A DNA stretch of 31,357 nucleotides, from the IMG/VR virus record IMGVR_UViG_3300025102_000155, positions 1-31,357 of that record; one strand, 5' to 3'. This document shows, piece by piece, positions 13,483-19,906 of the stretch (position 1 is its first letter; each line of letters starts with the position of its first letter). The DNA is from a virus. Below the pieces are notes generated by a model that was not told where the DNA came from, searched no databases, and worked only from the letters and a program-made list of their open reading frames with translations. The position numbers were made by a program, and so were the translations under genes.

Positions 13483-14367
13483 ATGCCATTGAAAGGGTTT
13501 AAGTATCCCGATGGGGAAGAAATAGAACTATCAGATGTTAAGATAGGCAAGGTAGATATAGATAGAATGCAAGTATCTCTACCCACTCTACTGCATATGT
13601 CAGCAGATAGAGACCCAAATAGAAAGCCATCAACAACAGAACTAATACAAGGTACTTGTCAATCGTACCTACAAAGAACAAAATACTACTACATATACCC
13701 AGATGATAATGCGTTCTCTTTAGCGGGTACTCTACATCATCTAAAACTAGAAGAGTCTTCTTCTGTACTAGATAGGCTATGTTCAGAGATTGCTCTAGAG
13801 TCAGATGGTATAACTGGTATCGTAGACTTATATGATAAAGAGACAAAGTCCTTAATAGACTATAAGTTTTCAGGTAGTTATAAAATAGCTAAGTGCATTG
13901 GTATACAAGTAAGACACGGATATCATCCAACAGAAGTATATAAGAGAAGTGGTAGATGGGGAAAGGCAGGTACTCCAAAGAGAGTAAAGGAGTTTTATAT
14001 AGATAAGGATACTGCTGATATGGAAGATTGGGGATGGCAAATAAACTTCTATAGATACTTACTAGAGCAGAACGGATACCCAGTAGACAATATGTATGTG
14101 CAAGCTACAGTTAGAGACGCAGGGTTACAGATAGCTAGAGAGAGAGGGATAGACAAGAAGATATATATGATAGAGGTTCCATATATAAATGATGAGCATC
14201 TATTAGATAAGTTTGAAACGCAAAGAGACGCTCTTGTCTGGGCGTTAGAGAATAATGAATTACCAGATAAGTGCACTAAAGAAGAAACGTGGGGAGGTAT
14301 TAAATGCAAGTCGTATTGTTCAGCAAGAGATATTTGCCCATACAATAAAGGAGATAACAATGAGTAG
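13483..14367 (+). CDS. RecB/Cas4-like PD-(D/E)XK exonuclease with Fe-S cysteines
   Basis: Residues 85-95 hold GTLHHLKLEE, the helix His of the RecB family. GIVDLYDKETKSLIDYKF (near 110-127) gives the catalytic Asp and the D-Y-K triad, and DWGWQINFYRYLLEQ (near 185) gives the Q...Y motif. The C-terminus has KCTKEETWGGIKC then CSARDIC, four cysteines suited to an iron-sulfur cluster as in Cas4 and AddB-type nucleases. The likely role is processing double-stranded ends to single strands for the annealing protein encoded downstream. 294 residues is a normal length. The start follows AAAGGAG, and a promoter lies just upstream. The end overlaps the next gene, whose SD lies within it. Confidence 0.85.
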   Translation: MPLKGFKYPDGEEIELSDVKIGKVDIDRMQVSLPTLLHMSADRDPNRKPSTTELIQGTCQSYLQRTKYYYIYPDDNAFSLAGTLHHLKLEESSSVLDRLCSEIALESDGITGIVDLYDKETKSLIDYKFSGSYKIAKCIGIQVRHGYHPTEVYKRSGRWGKAGTPKRVKEFYIDKDTADMEDWGWQINFYRYLLEQNGYPVDNMYVQATVRDAGLQIARERGIDKKIYMIEVPYINDEHLLDKFETQRDALVWALENNELPDKCTKEETWGGIKCKSYCSARDICPYNKGDNNE

Positions 14368-14575
14368 ATGGACAATAAAAGAAGAGAAAGATGATGGCAC
14401 TATTTGGTGGATGATTAGAGGTGGTGCTTTTTCTAATGTAATAAATAGAAAATACCCTAATAGATTATTTGATTCTAGGAAAGATGCTAGTATGTATTCA
14501 AGTAATATAAATAGGCTGTATGGAAGAAAAACAACAATAGTAGAAGTGGAGTATAAAGATGCCAAAGGATATTAG
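14360..14575 (+). CDS. Small unknown protein
   Basis: A 71-residue protein (MSRWTIKEEKDDGTIWWMIRGG) with a strand-rich start, an RLFDSRKDASMY helix and a basic, strand-like end. I use the ATG at 14360, eight bases after AAAGGAG; the frame is open further upstream but that part is inside the nuclease gene. The pattern could be a small phage DNA-binding or modulator protein, but I do not recognise it. It overlaps both neighbours. Confidence 0.65.
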   Translation: MSRWTIKEEKDDGTIWWMIRGGAFSNVINRKYPNRLFDSRKDASMYSSNINRLYGRKTTIVEVEYKDAKGY

Positions 14576-14756
14576 GAGACTTGAATATAGGGTTGAGCAG
14601 TTAGAGATTGCATTAATGAACTTAATGTTTGTAGTTGCTAACCAAGAAGAAGAATTGCCTTTATTCATAGACAATATAAGTAAAGCAGAGAAAATAGCTA
14701 ATAGGGATAAAGATATGATTTCCTTATTAGTAAATGAGGATAAAGCAGAGGCTTAA
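14559..14756 (+). CDS. Small coiled-coil protein
   Basis: A 65-residue helical protein. RRLEYRVEQLEIALMNLMFV shows a heptad of L, V and I residues typical of a short coiled coil, followed by an acidic segment. It starts inside the previous gene with a 17-base overlap and ends two bases before the next ATG. Small coiled-coil proteins of this kind are common fillers in phage replication blocks; function unknown. Confidence 0.6.
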   Translation: MPKDIRRLEYRVEQLEIALMNLMFVVANQEEELPLFIDNISKAEKIANRDKDMISLLVNEDKAEA

Positions 14757-14757
14757 T

Positions 14758-14952
14758 ATGAAAGGTAACAATAGAGAAATAATATCTCTGATAGAGGAAA
14801 GACTAGAGAAAGGAAAGCGTGAGTATAACCAAGAAGTAGATGTGTTTGATGGCAGAGAATGGGTTACGGAAGCCTTGGAAGAAATACTAGATGCTTGTGT
14901 ATATCTATCAGCAGAGATATTAAAAATAAAAAAGAGAGGTGAGAATGAGTAG
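14758..14952 (+). CDS. MazG-like small protein
   Basis: A 64-residue protein with IISLIEERLEKGKREYNQEV, a D-G-R-E-W turn and EALEEILDACVYLSAEILKI. The EALEE..DA..Y pattern matches the short phage relatives of the all-alpha NTP pyrophosphohydrolase (MazG) superfamily, whose Glu and Asp residues bind Mg. It is shorter than active MazG domains and may lack part of the site. I choose the ATG at 14758, preceded by AGAGG; an upstream ATG at 14734 has no SD. It overlaps the annealing-protein gene by eight bases. Confidence 0.55.
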   Translation: MKGNNREIISLIEERLEKGKREYNQEVDVFDGREWVTEALEEILDACVYLSAEILKIKKRGENE

Positions 14953-15559
14953 TGAGATGTCGCTATCAGAAAAGCTAAATGAAGACATTATTAGACAAGA
15001 TGCATTTAGTACAATAAGAGACCTGCACGAGAAAGTGTCTATGGAAGATACACCTAAGACATATGTTAAGAAGAAGATGGGTATGGATTATGTAGAGATT
15101 AGCTATATGAAGAGTGTAGCAGATAAGCACTATCCCGGTTGGTCTTGGACTATCATTAGTACAGAGATGTTAGGTAGTGAGGCGTTTATGGTACACGGAA
15201 GATTGAAGTGGTTTGAAGGTGGTATATGGAGAGAAGGAGATATGACAGCGGCTCATAGGATAATGAAACTCAGAGACAAGGAAGGTTTTGTAGACGTTGG
15301 TAACGATATTAAATCAGCTAATACAGATGCTATGAAGAAAGCATTTAATATGTATATGAATATCGCAGACGACGTGTATAGAAACAGAGTAGAAGATACA
15401 TCATTAAGTCAAGATGATATAGACTATATATACGAAGAGATGGAAGGTCTTAATGATGAATGGAAAGAAAAGATATCACTATCAATAGAGAACGGTGATA
15501 TAGAGAAAAACGATATAGCGAAAGTTATAAATAAAATAAATCAAATAAAGGAAAGCTAA
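14945..15559 (+). CDS. Rad52-like single-strand annealing protein
   Basis: A 204-residue protein with YVEISYMKSVADKHYPGWSW, FMVHGRLKWFEGG and then MTAAHRIM, followed by SANTDAMKKAFNMYMNIADD. This order (a Y.....v...d...pGw.W helix, a central strand pair, then a k.A.tDA.KkAf helix) is that of the Rad52/Sak group of phage annealing proteins. It would pair single strands during recombination-dependent replication, together with the nuclease at 13483 and the SSB-like protein next to it. I choose ATG 14945, five bases after AGAGG; a GTG at 14939 is too close to the SD. The C-terminal 60 residues are an acidic helical tail. Confidence 0.65.
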   Translation: MSSEMSLSEKLNEDIIRQDAFSTIRDLHEKVSMEDTPKTYVKKKMGMDYVEISYMKSVADKHYPGWSWTIISTEMLGSEAFMVHGRLKWFEGGIWREGDMTAAHRIMKLRDKEGFVDVGNDIKSANTDAMKKAFNMYMNIADDVYRNRVEDTSLSQDDIDYIYEEMEGLNDEWKEKISLSIENGDIEKNDIAKVINKINQIKES

Positions 15560-15560
15560 A

Positions 15561-16133
15561 ATGAGTAACTCAATAGATTCAGCGTTAGGTAATGTAATGG
15601 GAGGAGATTCTTATTACGACCCTTCACAAGATAAGCCTAGCGTAATAGTACCAGAGGGTGATTACTACGCACACGTAAAAGACTTCACCTCAAAAGAGGA
15701 TGTTGTTATACGTAGTAAGTATCTAGCAGACATATATAACTTGACATTCAAGTTAGCCAAAGAAAACTCCGATAAAGAGTTTGGTGAGCATAGTGGTAGT
15801 ATGTTTGTAGGTAAAACAATACGCTCTAAGGGTTTGTTTAGATTTAAAAACCCAACAGAGAATCACCTAGAGCCTAACTCTGGTGGCAATAGAGAGTTCA
15901 AGGAAGTGTGTGAGTCTTTAGGTATTAAGCCTGAGGAGAAGGAGATAGATGGTAATAAAGTATTCGTATTGCCAGTATTCACTCCTTCTAATTGCGAAGG
16001 TATGCCTGCTATAATAAAAGTAAAACACGAAACTTGGACTAATAGGGAAGGGGAAGAAGTTACATCTCCTAAGGCTGTTGGAATCTATAGTTGGAGCAAT
16101 GGTAAGCAGGACTTATCAGACCTTCCATTCTAG
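15561..16133 (+). CDS. Single-strand DNA-binding protein (SSB-like)
   Basis: The 190-residue protein ends QDLSDLPF, the acidic-Pro-Phe tail by which SSBs contact partner proteins. The body is strand-rich with charged loops (PEGDYYAHVKDFTSKEDVVI and later GSMFVGKTIRSKGLFRF), as expected of a divergent OB fold. It sits directly after the annealing-protein gene, one base apart, a normal place for a phage SSB. GGAAAGCTAAA precedes the ATG. Family details cannot be fixed from sequence alone. Confidence 0.7.
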   Translation: MSNSIDSALGNVMGGDSYYDPSQDKPSVIVPEGDYYAHVKDFTSKEDVVIRSKYLADIYNLTFKLAKENSDKEFGEHSGSMFVGKTIRSKGLFRFKNPTENHLEPNSGGNREFKEVCESLGIKPEEKEIDGNKVFVLPVFTPSNCEGMPAIIKVKHETWTNREGEEVTSPKAVGIYSWSNGKQDLSDLPF

Positions 16134-16382
16134 ATGAAAATAACAAACAATGAATACGACATCATTATTAGGTCTCTAAGTACTTTAATAAGCTATGGTA
16201 AGGAATTAGAATCTTACCATAGAGAAGCTGAGGTATTAAAGAGTAAGCTTATGAAGGAATACGATGAAATAGCAGAGAGAAATATGGCAGAAGGAATGAC
16301 GACAGACGAAGAAGAGATATACCCTAGTAGATTGAATACTGAATATGGAGGTAGCCCTAATGGAGATAAAAAAGTGGAATGA
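16134..16382 (+). CDS. Small unknown helical protein
   Basis: An 82-residue protein: NNEYDIIIRSLSTLISYGK, then a charged helix with coiled-coil character (LESYHREAEVLKSKLMKEYD) and an acidic, Gly-rich end. It starts immediately after the SSB-like stop, with no room for its own SD except within that gene, so translation is probably coupled. It overlaps the next gene. No family recognised. Confidence 0.6.
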   Translation: MKITNNEYDIIIRSLSTLISYGKELESYHREAEVLKSKLMKEYDEIAERNMAEGMTTDEEEIYPSRLNTEYGGSPNGDKKVE

Positions 16383-16578
16383 GATAGAGCATTCTTTCAC
16401 CACTAAGTTCGGATGGTATGATGGATTAAGACATATGACAGATATATCTAAGGACTTTACTAGAGGCGAGAGAAGTATCTATGAACTAAATGATAGAGAG
16501 GATTACCTCTTAATCAAGAGACTAAGAACCAAGTACAAAAAGGAAACAACATGGCACGTAAAAGAAAAACACAAGTAG
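16360..16578 (+). CDS. Small unknown protein
   Basis: A 72-residue protein (MEIKKWNEIEHSFTTKFGWYD) with a mixed aromatic and charged composition and a basic end (TKYKKETTWHVKEKHK). I choose the ATG at 16360, which has GGAGG seven bases upstream, over the ATG at 16345. It overlaps both neighbours by more than 20 bases, as many genes here do. No family recognised. Confidence 0.55.
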   Translation: MEIKKWNEIEHSFTTKFGWYDGLRHMTDISKDFTRGERSIYELNDREDYLLIKRLRTKYKKETTWHVKEKHK

Positions 16579-16754
16579 AGAAAGTAAGAGACTTTTTATT
16601 TACTGGTAAGAAGTTAACTGCAAAGACAGCTATCAGCAGGTTTGGAGTTTACAGACTAGCCGCTGTTATTTGGACATTGCGTAATACATTCAGTATGAAT
16701 ATAAATACTGATAATAGAAAAGGTTACGCAGTATATTCTTTAACTACTAAGTAG
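16551..16754 (+). CDS. Helix-turn-helix domain protein
   Basis: A 67-residue protein: QVEKVRDFLFTGKKLTAKTA, then ISRFGVYRLAAVIWTLRN and a short strand hairpin ending YAVYSLTTK. The LTAKTAISRFGVYRLAAVIW segment is a helix-turn-helix, and the whole has the size of a minimal winged-helix DNA-binding domain like the small phage HTH_39 proteins. It could bind the palindromic array at 7083 or the promoters, but nothing links them directly. Start SD is AAAGGAAACA. Confidence 0.75.
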   Translation: MARKRKTQVEKVRDFLFTGKKLTAKTAISRFGVYRLAAVIWTLRNTFSMNINTDNRKGYAVYSLTTK

Positions 16755-16765
16755 TGCAATGGCTA

Positions 16766-16787
16766 GGGGTGTGCCATAAAACACCCC
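16766..16787 (+). other. RNA hairpin 1, GGGGTGT/ACACCCC
   Basis: GGGGTGT (16766-16772) pairs with ACACCCC (16781-16787) around an 8-base loop. It is followed by AAAAATTTT, so it could also work as a weak terminator. The sequence GGCTAGGGGTGTGCC is repeated almost exactly in the next element. Confidence 0.6.
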
Positions 16788-16814
16788 AAAAATTTTGTTA
16801 GAGCAAGAAGGCTA

Positions 16815-16875
16815 GGGTGTGCCTTGAGGATTTGTCTTCGTATTCTTAACTCTCCTTTGCTCCTCTAAAACACCC
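16815..16875 (+). other. RNA hairpin 2, longer copy of hairpin 1
   Basis: GGGTGT (16815-16820) pairs with ACACCC (16870-16875), and inside it GAGGA (16826-16830) pairs with TCCTC (16861-16865). It starts with GGCTAGGGTGTGCC, a near copy of the start of hairpin 1. The inner loop contains CTCCTT, complementary to the AAGGAG ribosome binding site of the gene at 16895, so an SD-hiding alternative fold is possible. Confidence 0.55.
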
Positions 16876-16894
16876 AAAGAATTAAGGAGTGTAT

Positions 16895-17005
16895 ATGCCA
16901 ACACCATTTATGTGTCACGGATGTGATAAACCTACTATGAATAAGAGTGGGGTTTGTGATGATTGTAAAAAGAAAAGTAAGATAAAAGAAAGGAGTAGTA
17001 GATGA
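16895..17005 (+). CDS. 36-residue zinc-ribbon peptide
   Basis: The frame encodes MPTPFMCHGCDKPTMNKSGV, then CDDC and a basic tail. Two CxxC pairs spaced by ten residues form a minimal zinc ribbon. AAGGAG lies eight bases before the ATG. It follows the two hairpins at 16766 and 16815 and overlaps the next gene by ATGA. Too short to assign, but the Cys spacing and the SD make it a real gene candidate. Confidence 0.65.
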   Translation: MPTPFMCHGCDKPTMNKSGVCDDCKKKSKIKERSSR

Positions 17006-17136
17006 GATACTATTGGGAAGCATTGTTTAGCGTAGAATATTTTCCATATTGGGAGTTTTCTATGTTGATGATGCTAATGCTAGTGTTAAGTATTCTATGG
17101 AGGATTCATAGAATAGAAAAGAAAATAGATAGATAA
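17002..17136 (+). CDS. 44-residue membrane peptide
   Basis: MRYYWEALFSVEYFPYWEFS is followed by a strongly hydrophobic stretch MLMMLMLVLSILW and a basic end RIHRIEKKIDR: one membrane helix with the positive side likely cytoplasmic. AAAGGAG precedes the ATG, and its start overlaps the previous stop by ATGA. Holin-like or membrane-anchor roles are possible but unproven. A 9-bp inverted repeat lies near its 3' end. Confidence 0.65.
   Translation: MRYYWEALFSVEYFPYWEFSMLMMLMLVLSILWRIHRIEKKIDR
17091..17115 (+). repeat. 9-bp perfect inverted repeat with 7-base loop
   Basis: TATTCTATG (17091-17099) and CATAGAATA (17107-17115) are perfect complements around GAGGATT. It is inside the membrane peptide gene and 35 bases upstream of the structured RNA at 17150. 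It may mark an RNA processing site or a mRNA stability element. Confidence 0.6.
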
Positions 17137-17149
17137 GATATGGATTAAG

Positions 17150-17284
17150 TGTGGGGGATAATAACTTTAATAACTAAACCTGTGAGCAGAACACATAAGC
17201 TAGCAGGATTGAAATTGCGTATTGATTACTTATTTCGTTTAGTTGAAAAAGATTGACATATGGTTGGCTCTGTATGCCCCCACA
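17150..17284 (+). ncRNA. Candidate structured non-coding RNA, five helices
   Basis: In the gap between two genes (17137-17299) the sequence folds by eye into P1 TGTGGGGG (17150-17157) with CCCCCACA (17277-17284); P2 AACTAAAC (17172-17179) with GTTTAGTT (17237-17244); P3 CTGTGAGC (17180-17187) with GCTAGCAG (17199-17206), one G-A mismatch and one T-G pair; P4 GAAAT/ATTTC (17211-17215, 17232-17236) capped by GTA/TAC; and P5 CATATGG/CTGTATG (17257-17263, 17270-17276). P2-P3-P4 and P1-P2-P5 form two three-way junctions. P2/P3, P2/P4 and P1/P5 strands are flush, which favours coaxial stacking. It lacks a T arm and is not tRNA or tmRNA; I recognise no known class. Confidence 0.65.
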
Positions 17285-17299
17285 TTATCCTAATTAAAT

Positions 17300-17551
17300 A
17301 TGAAAAGAAAAAATAGTAAACCAACAAAGAGGACTATGCAGAATGATATAAACACTCTGTCTAGGTTAGTCCTAGCTAATAAGTCAGCAATAGATGTGCT
17401 TGGAGACTTCCTTTATAATTACCTAGATATGAAGGGAGAAACTGAGTTGTACACCAAATTTATGGAGGAAAAGATAGATGGATTTATTCAAGAAAATAGC
17501 AAGGGGGATGGAAGTATTTCTAGAGAGCCCCTTCAAGAAGAAGAGGAGTAA
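17300..17551 (+). CDS. Unknown 83-residue protein
   Basis: The protein begins basic (MKRKNSKPTKRTMQNDINTL), has a central helical segment (SRLVLANKSAIDVLGDFLYN) and ends in a strongly acidic tail (PLQEEEE). It starts 16 bases after the structured RNA with no clear SD, so the RNA could influence its expression. No family recognised; the layout resembles small phage helical adaptor proteins. Confidence 0.6.
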   Translation: MKRKNSKPTKRTMQNDINTLSRLVLANKSAIDVLGDFLYNYLDMKGETELYTKFMEEKIDGFIQENSKGDGSISREPLQEEEE

Positions 17552-17588
17552 AAAGCGTGCCATCAAAAAGCAAAGCAAAAGGAAATAG
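17478..17588 (+). CDS. Possible 36-residue basic peptide in an overlapping frame
   Basis: A frame inside the end of the previous gene and the start of the next encodes MDLFKKIARGMEVFLESPFK and a Lys/Arg-rich tail. GGAGG lies nine bases before its ATG. An amphipathic helix followed by a basic tail is plausible for a real peptide, but it overlaps coding sequence on both sides and could arise by chance from the acidic GAAGAAGAAGAGG stretch. Confidence 0.3.
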   Translation: MDLFKKIARGMEVFLESPFKKKRSKKRAIKKQSKRK

Positions 17589-17907
17589 GTTCGAAAGAGA
17601 AGTTGTAAACTTAGCTAAAGAGTATGGCTTAGAATCAAAGAGAGCGTGGGGTTCTGATGGTAGGTCACTAGGACTCCACCCTGAAGTAGACTTAACAATA
17701 GAAGAATACACCGTACAATGTAAGGTACGGAAAAGGATAGCAGAATGGTTGAAACCTTCGGAGCAAATAGGGGGATTACACCTCCAATGCGTAAAGGAGT
17801 CAAGGGGTCAGATATACGCTATAATATCAATGACGGATTTGATGAAGATTATGGTACGTTTAAAAACGCTAAATGGAGACTTGAAGCAAGAACAAGAGCA
17901 GGAGTAG
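17557..17907 (+). CDS. Hjc-like Holliday junction resolvase / PD-(D/E)XK nuclease
   Basis: The 116-residue protein has KGNRFEREVVNLAKEYG (motif Glu), PEVDLTIEEYTVQCKVRK (Asp ... Q-C-K) and a following helix and strand (IAEWLKPSE, QIYAIISMTDLMKIM), the order of archaeal-type Hjc and related resolvases. It should cut recombination or replication branches before packaging and fits beside the nuclease, annealing protein and helicase. The start codon is GTG with GAGGAG about ten bases upstream. It overlaps the next gene for 163 bases, unusually long. Confidence 0.75.
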   Translation: MPSKSKAKGNRFEREVVNLAKEYGLESKRAWGSDGRSLGLHPEVDLTIEEYTVQCKVRKRIAEWLKPSEQIGGLHLQCVKESRGQIYAIISMTDLMKIMVRLKTLNGDLKQEQEQE

Positions 17908-18158
17908 CTGACTTACAGCACTACTTAGGAGAAGATTGGATTGACTACGATACAGTTAACTACTATGTCAATGATAAAAAATCAAGAGATGGTGGTCAAT
18001 CAATGGTGGCTAGTAAGGTTTTAAAGTGCACTGATTGTAATAGAGCGTATGAGACAAGGGTAGTAGGTTCAAGGGGTACTTTTATTAATAGGTATTTACC
18101 AAACTTGGTGTTTAATAATGTGCCACTTGAGAGTGGAGAGTGCGGTATCTGTGGCTAA
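17745..18158 (+). CDS. Unknown protein with C-terminal zinc-binding cysteines
   Basis: A 137-residue protein containing GFDEDYGTFKNAKWRLEARTR and QHYLGEDWIDYDTVNYYVND and ending with two Cys pairs (KCTDC and ECGICG), probably a zinc ribbon. The ATG at 17745 has AAAAGGA seven bases upstream; the next in-frame ATG is at 17787. The overlapping 163 bases encode the end of the resolvase-like gene in another frame. Position before the helicase suggests a DNA-replication role. No family recognised. Confidence 0.6.
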   Translation: MVETFGANRGITPPMRKGVKGSDIRYNINDGFDEDYGTFKNAKWRLEARTRAGVADLQHYLGEDWIDYDTVNYYVNDKKSRDGGQSMVASKVLKCTDCNRAYETRVVGSRGTFINRYLPNLVFNNVPLESGECGICG

Positions 18159-18588
18159 GTGTCCTTTATGCGATGGAAAGATACTGAAGAAAGATGTATC
18201 TATAAGACTCAAGTCACTTAGATTATCTAGGTCTCCTAAGACTCTTAGAGAAATAGATAATATAGTTAATGATTTGTCTAAGCACTGGACTATAGATGAT
18301 GTACACATAGCTGGATTCTTAGCAGATATAGATAATATAGATGACAGCATAGTACTAGATTCTATTGCAAAGTTTAGAAAGAACAGTGGAATAGAGAAAG
18401 GCTTTAACATAAAGTATCTAGCAGGCATAATTAAGAACGAAAATAAAAGGTATAGGCTAAGACAAGACTACGAGAGGAGGTCTTTAGATAGGATACCTCC
18501 AAAACTAAAAGACGAACCTATTGTAATTGACGATATAGGACAAGTCTATAATCCTGAAAAAATCAAGGAGAATGATGAAGAGTATTGA
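18151..18588 (+). CDS. Possible replication accessory protein (helicase neighbour)
   Basis: A 145-residue protein starting at GTG 18151 (VAKCPLCDGKI, a CxxC knuckle), with an extended helical middle (LREIDNIVNDLSKHWTIDDV) and a segment GFNIKYLAGIIKNENKRYRL that recalls the end of DnaD-like or initiator domains. An ATG 33 bases upstream is also possible, but it lies inside the previous gene and lacks a good SD. It overlaps the helicase start by 17 bases, so a loader or initiator role is a reasonable guess, not more. Confidence 0.55.
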   Translation: MAKCPLCDGKILKKDVSIRLKSLRLSRSPKTLREIDNIVNDLSKHWTIDDVHIAGFLADIDNIDDSIVLDSIAKFRKNSGIEKGFNIKYLAGIIKNENKRYRLRQDYERRSLDRIPPKLKDEPIVIDDIGQVYNPEKIKENDEEY

Positions 18589-19906
18589 GTTAGAAAAAGC
18601 ACTATTAGGTTGTTTAATTTCTGATAGTGAATACATAGATTCAATAAGGCAATACATACCAGAAGATGATTTCTTTTACTCATCTTTTAATAAAGATGTA
18701 TGGAGAGCCTTAAGTAAGTTACGTAAAAACAATTCAAAGATAGACTTAGTAACTGTGTGTGAGGAGGTTGGGTCTACTAAGAATAGTACTACAGCAAAGT
18801 ATGAGATAGCAGGGTTTCTAGATTCTGTGGTATCCCCATCAAGTTCAGTAGAATATGCTAAGAGATTGCACTCGTATTACCTTAGGAGAATATTGTACAA
18901 TCAAATGCACGATATATCCAAAGGTATAAATGATGCTTCTTTAGAGACTAGTAATCTGCTAGAAGATGCACATACTACTATTGGGAACATTATAAAACTA
19001 CAGCCAAATCAAACCTTTGATATAGATTCGTTATTAGAAGATACTAAGGAGTCTATAGTTAATTCTACTACACAGATTCCTACTGGTATAGGGACTCTAG
19101 ATAGAGTTATTACTGGTATGACTAGAGGTGAGATTACTATAGTTGCAGGTAGACCCGGCAATGCAAAGACTACAGTGTCTGCCAATATAGCAAGAAATTT
19201 AGTACATAGAGGGTTAAAGGTTGCTATGTTTAATAGAGAGATGCCTAATACAGAAATGATGAAGAAGTTTCTAGCTATGGAATCTAAAGAATTACAATAT
19301 AGAAATCTAAGAAACAATGTAGGCATAGACCAAATAGAATTAGCTGATGTATCTGATAAGATATCTGAGATATATGGAGATAAGTTATTTATGTTTGATG
19401 ATGTTAGGGATATAGAGAGCACCTTTCGTGAGATAAAGGCAATAAACCCTGACGTTGTGATTGATGACCATATAGGTTTGATTGAACACCCTACTCACGA
19501 CAGACGTGACTTACGACTTAAGATAGGAGATGTTAGCCGTGGTTATAAGTGGTTAGCTAAGGCACAAGATATGTCTGTTATATTAGTATCACAGATGAAT
19601 AGAAATATGGAGCACAGAAACGATAGAGTACCTAGGTTATCTGACCTAGCAGAGTCTGGTAACTTAGAACAAGATGCAGAGATAGTAGTATTTACACACT
19701 ATCCTTGGGTATCAAGGTATGGAGATGATGGTAATAGTGATTGCTTTCTAGAGCTTATAGTAGCTAAGAATAGATATGGTAGTACTAACTCTTGTGAGGT
19801 AGGGTACCACGGTAACAGTTGCCTAGTTACTAATACAGAATCTGAGGCAGTAGAGTTAGCAAAGAGTAGAGGAGAGAGCGTAAGCGGTACACCTAAACCT
19901 TTTTAA
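18572..19906 (+). CDS. dnaB: Replicative DNA helicase, DnaB family
   Basis: A 444-residue DnaB-type hexameric 5'-3' helicase. The N-terminal domain begins IELEKALLGCLISDSEYIDS. The RecA-like ATPase domain has a Walker A AGRPGNAKTT (near 193-200), a Walker B DVVIDDHIGLI and the sensor VILVSQMNRNMEHR, followed by PRLSDLAESGNLEQDAEIVV with the arginine-finger region. The Walker A has Asn-Ala where most DnaB proteins have Met-Gly, but the Lys and Thr are kept. ATGs at 18572 and 18575 are both possible; the second is better spaced to AAGGAG. No primase is visible in the window. Its stop overlaps the stop of the opposing gene (TTAA). Confidence 0.9.
   Translation: MMKSIELEKALLGCLISDSEYIDSIRQYIPEDDFFYSSFNKDVWRALSKLRKNNSKIDLVTVCEEVGSTKNSTTAKYEIAGFLDSVVSPSSSVEYAKRLHSYYLRRILYNQMHDISKGINDASLETSNLLEDAHTTIGNIIKLQPNQTFDIDSLLEDTKESIVNSTTQIPTGIGTLDRVITGMTRGEITIVAGRPGNAKTTVSANIARNLVHRGLKVAMFNREMPNTEMMKKFLAMESKELQYRNLRNNVGIDQIELADVSDKISEIYGDKLFMFDDVRDIESTFREIKAINPDVVIDDHIGLIEHPTHDRRDLRLKIGDVSRGYKWLAKAQDMSVILVSQMNRNMEHRNDRVPRLSDLAESGNLEQDAEIVVFTHYPWVSRYGDDGNSDCFLELIVAKNRYGSTNSCEVGYHGNSCLVTNTESEAVELAKSRGESVSGTPKPF

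Noticed and set aside
17253-17258. Consensus -35 box TTGACA as promoter for 17300
   Set aside because: No -10 box is found 16-19 bases downstream, where the sequence is GCCCCCAC; the bases belong to helix P5 and the adjoining strand of the RNA candidate.
17150-17284. tRNA or tmRNA
   Set aside because: The 8-bp closing stem resembles an acceptor stem, but there is no T arm sequence before the 3' strand, no D-arm consensus and no tag-coding frame.
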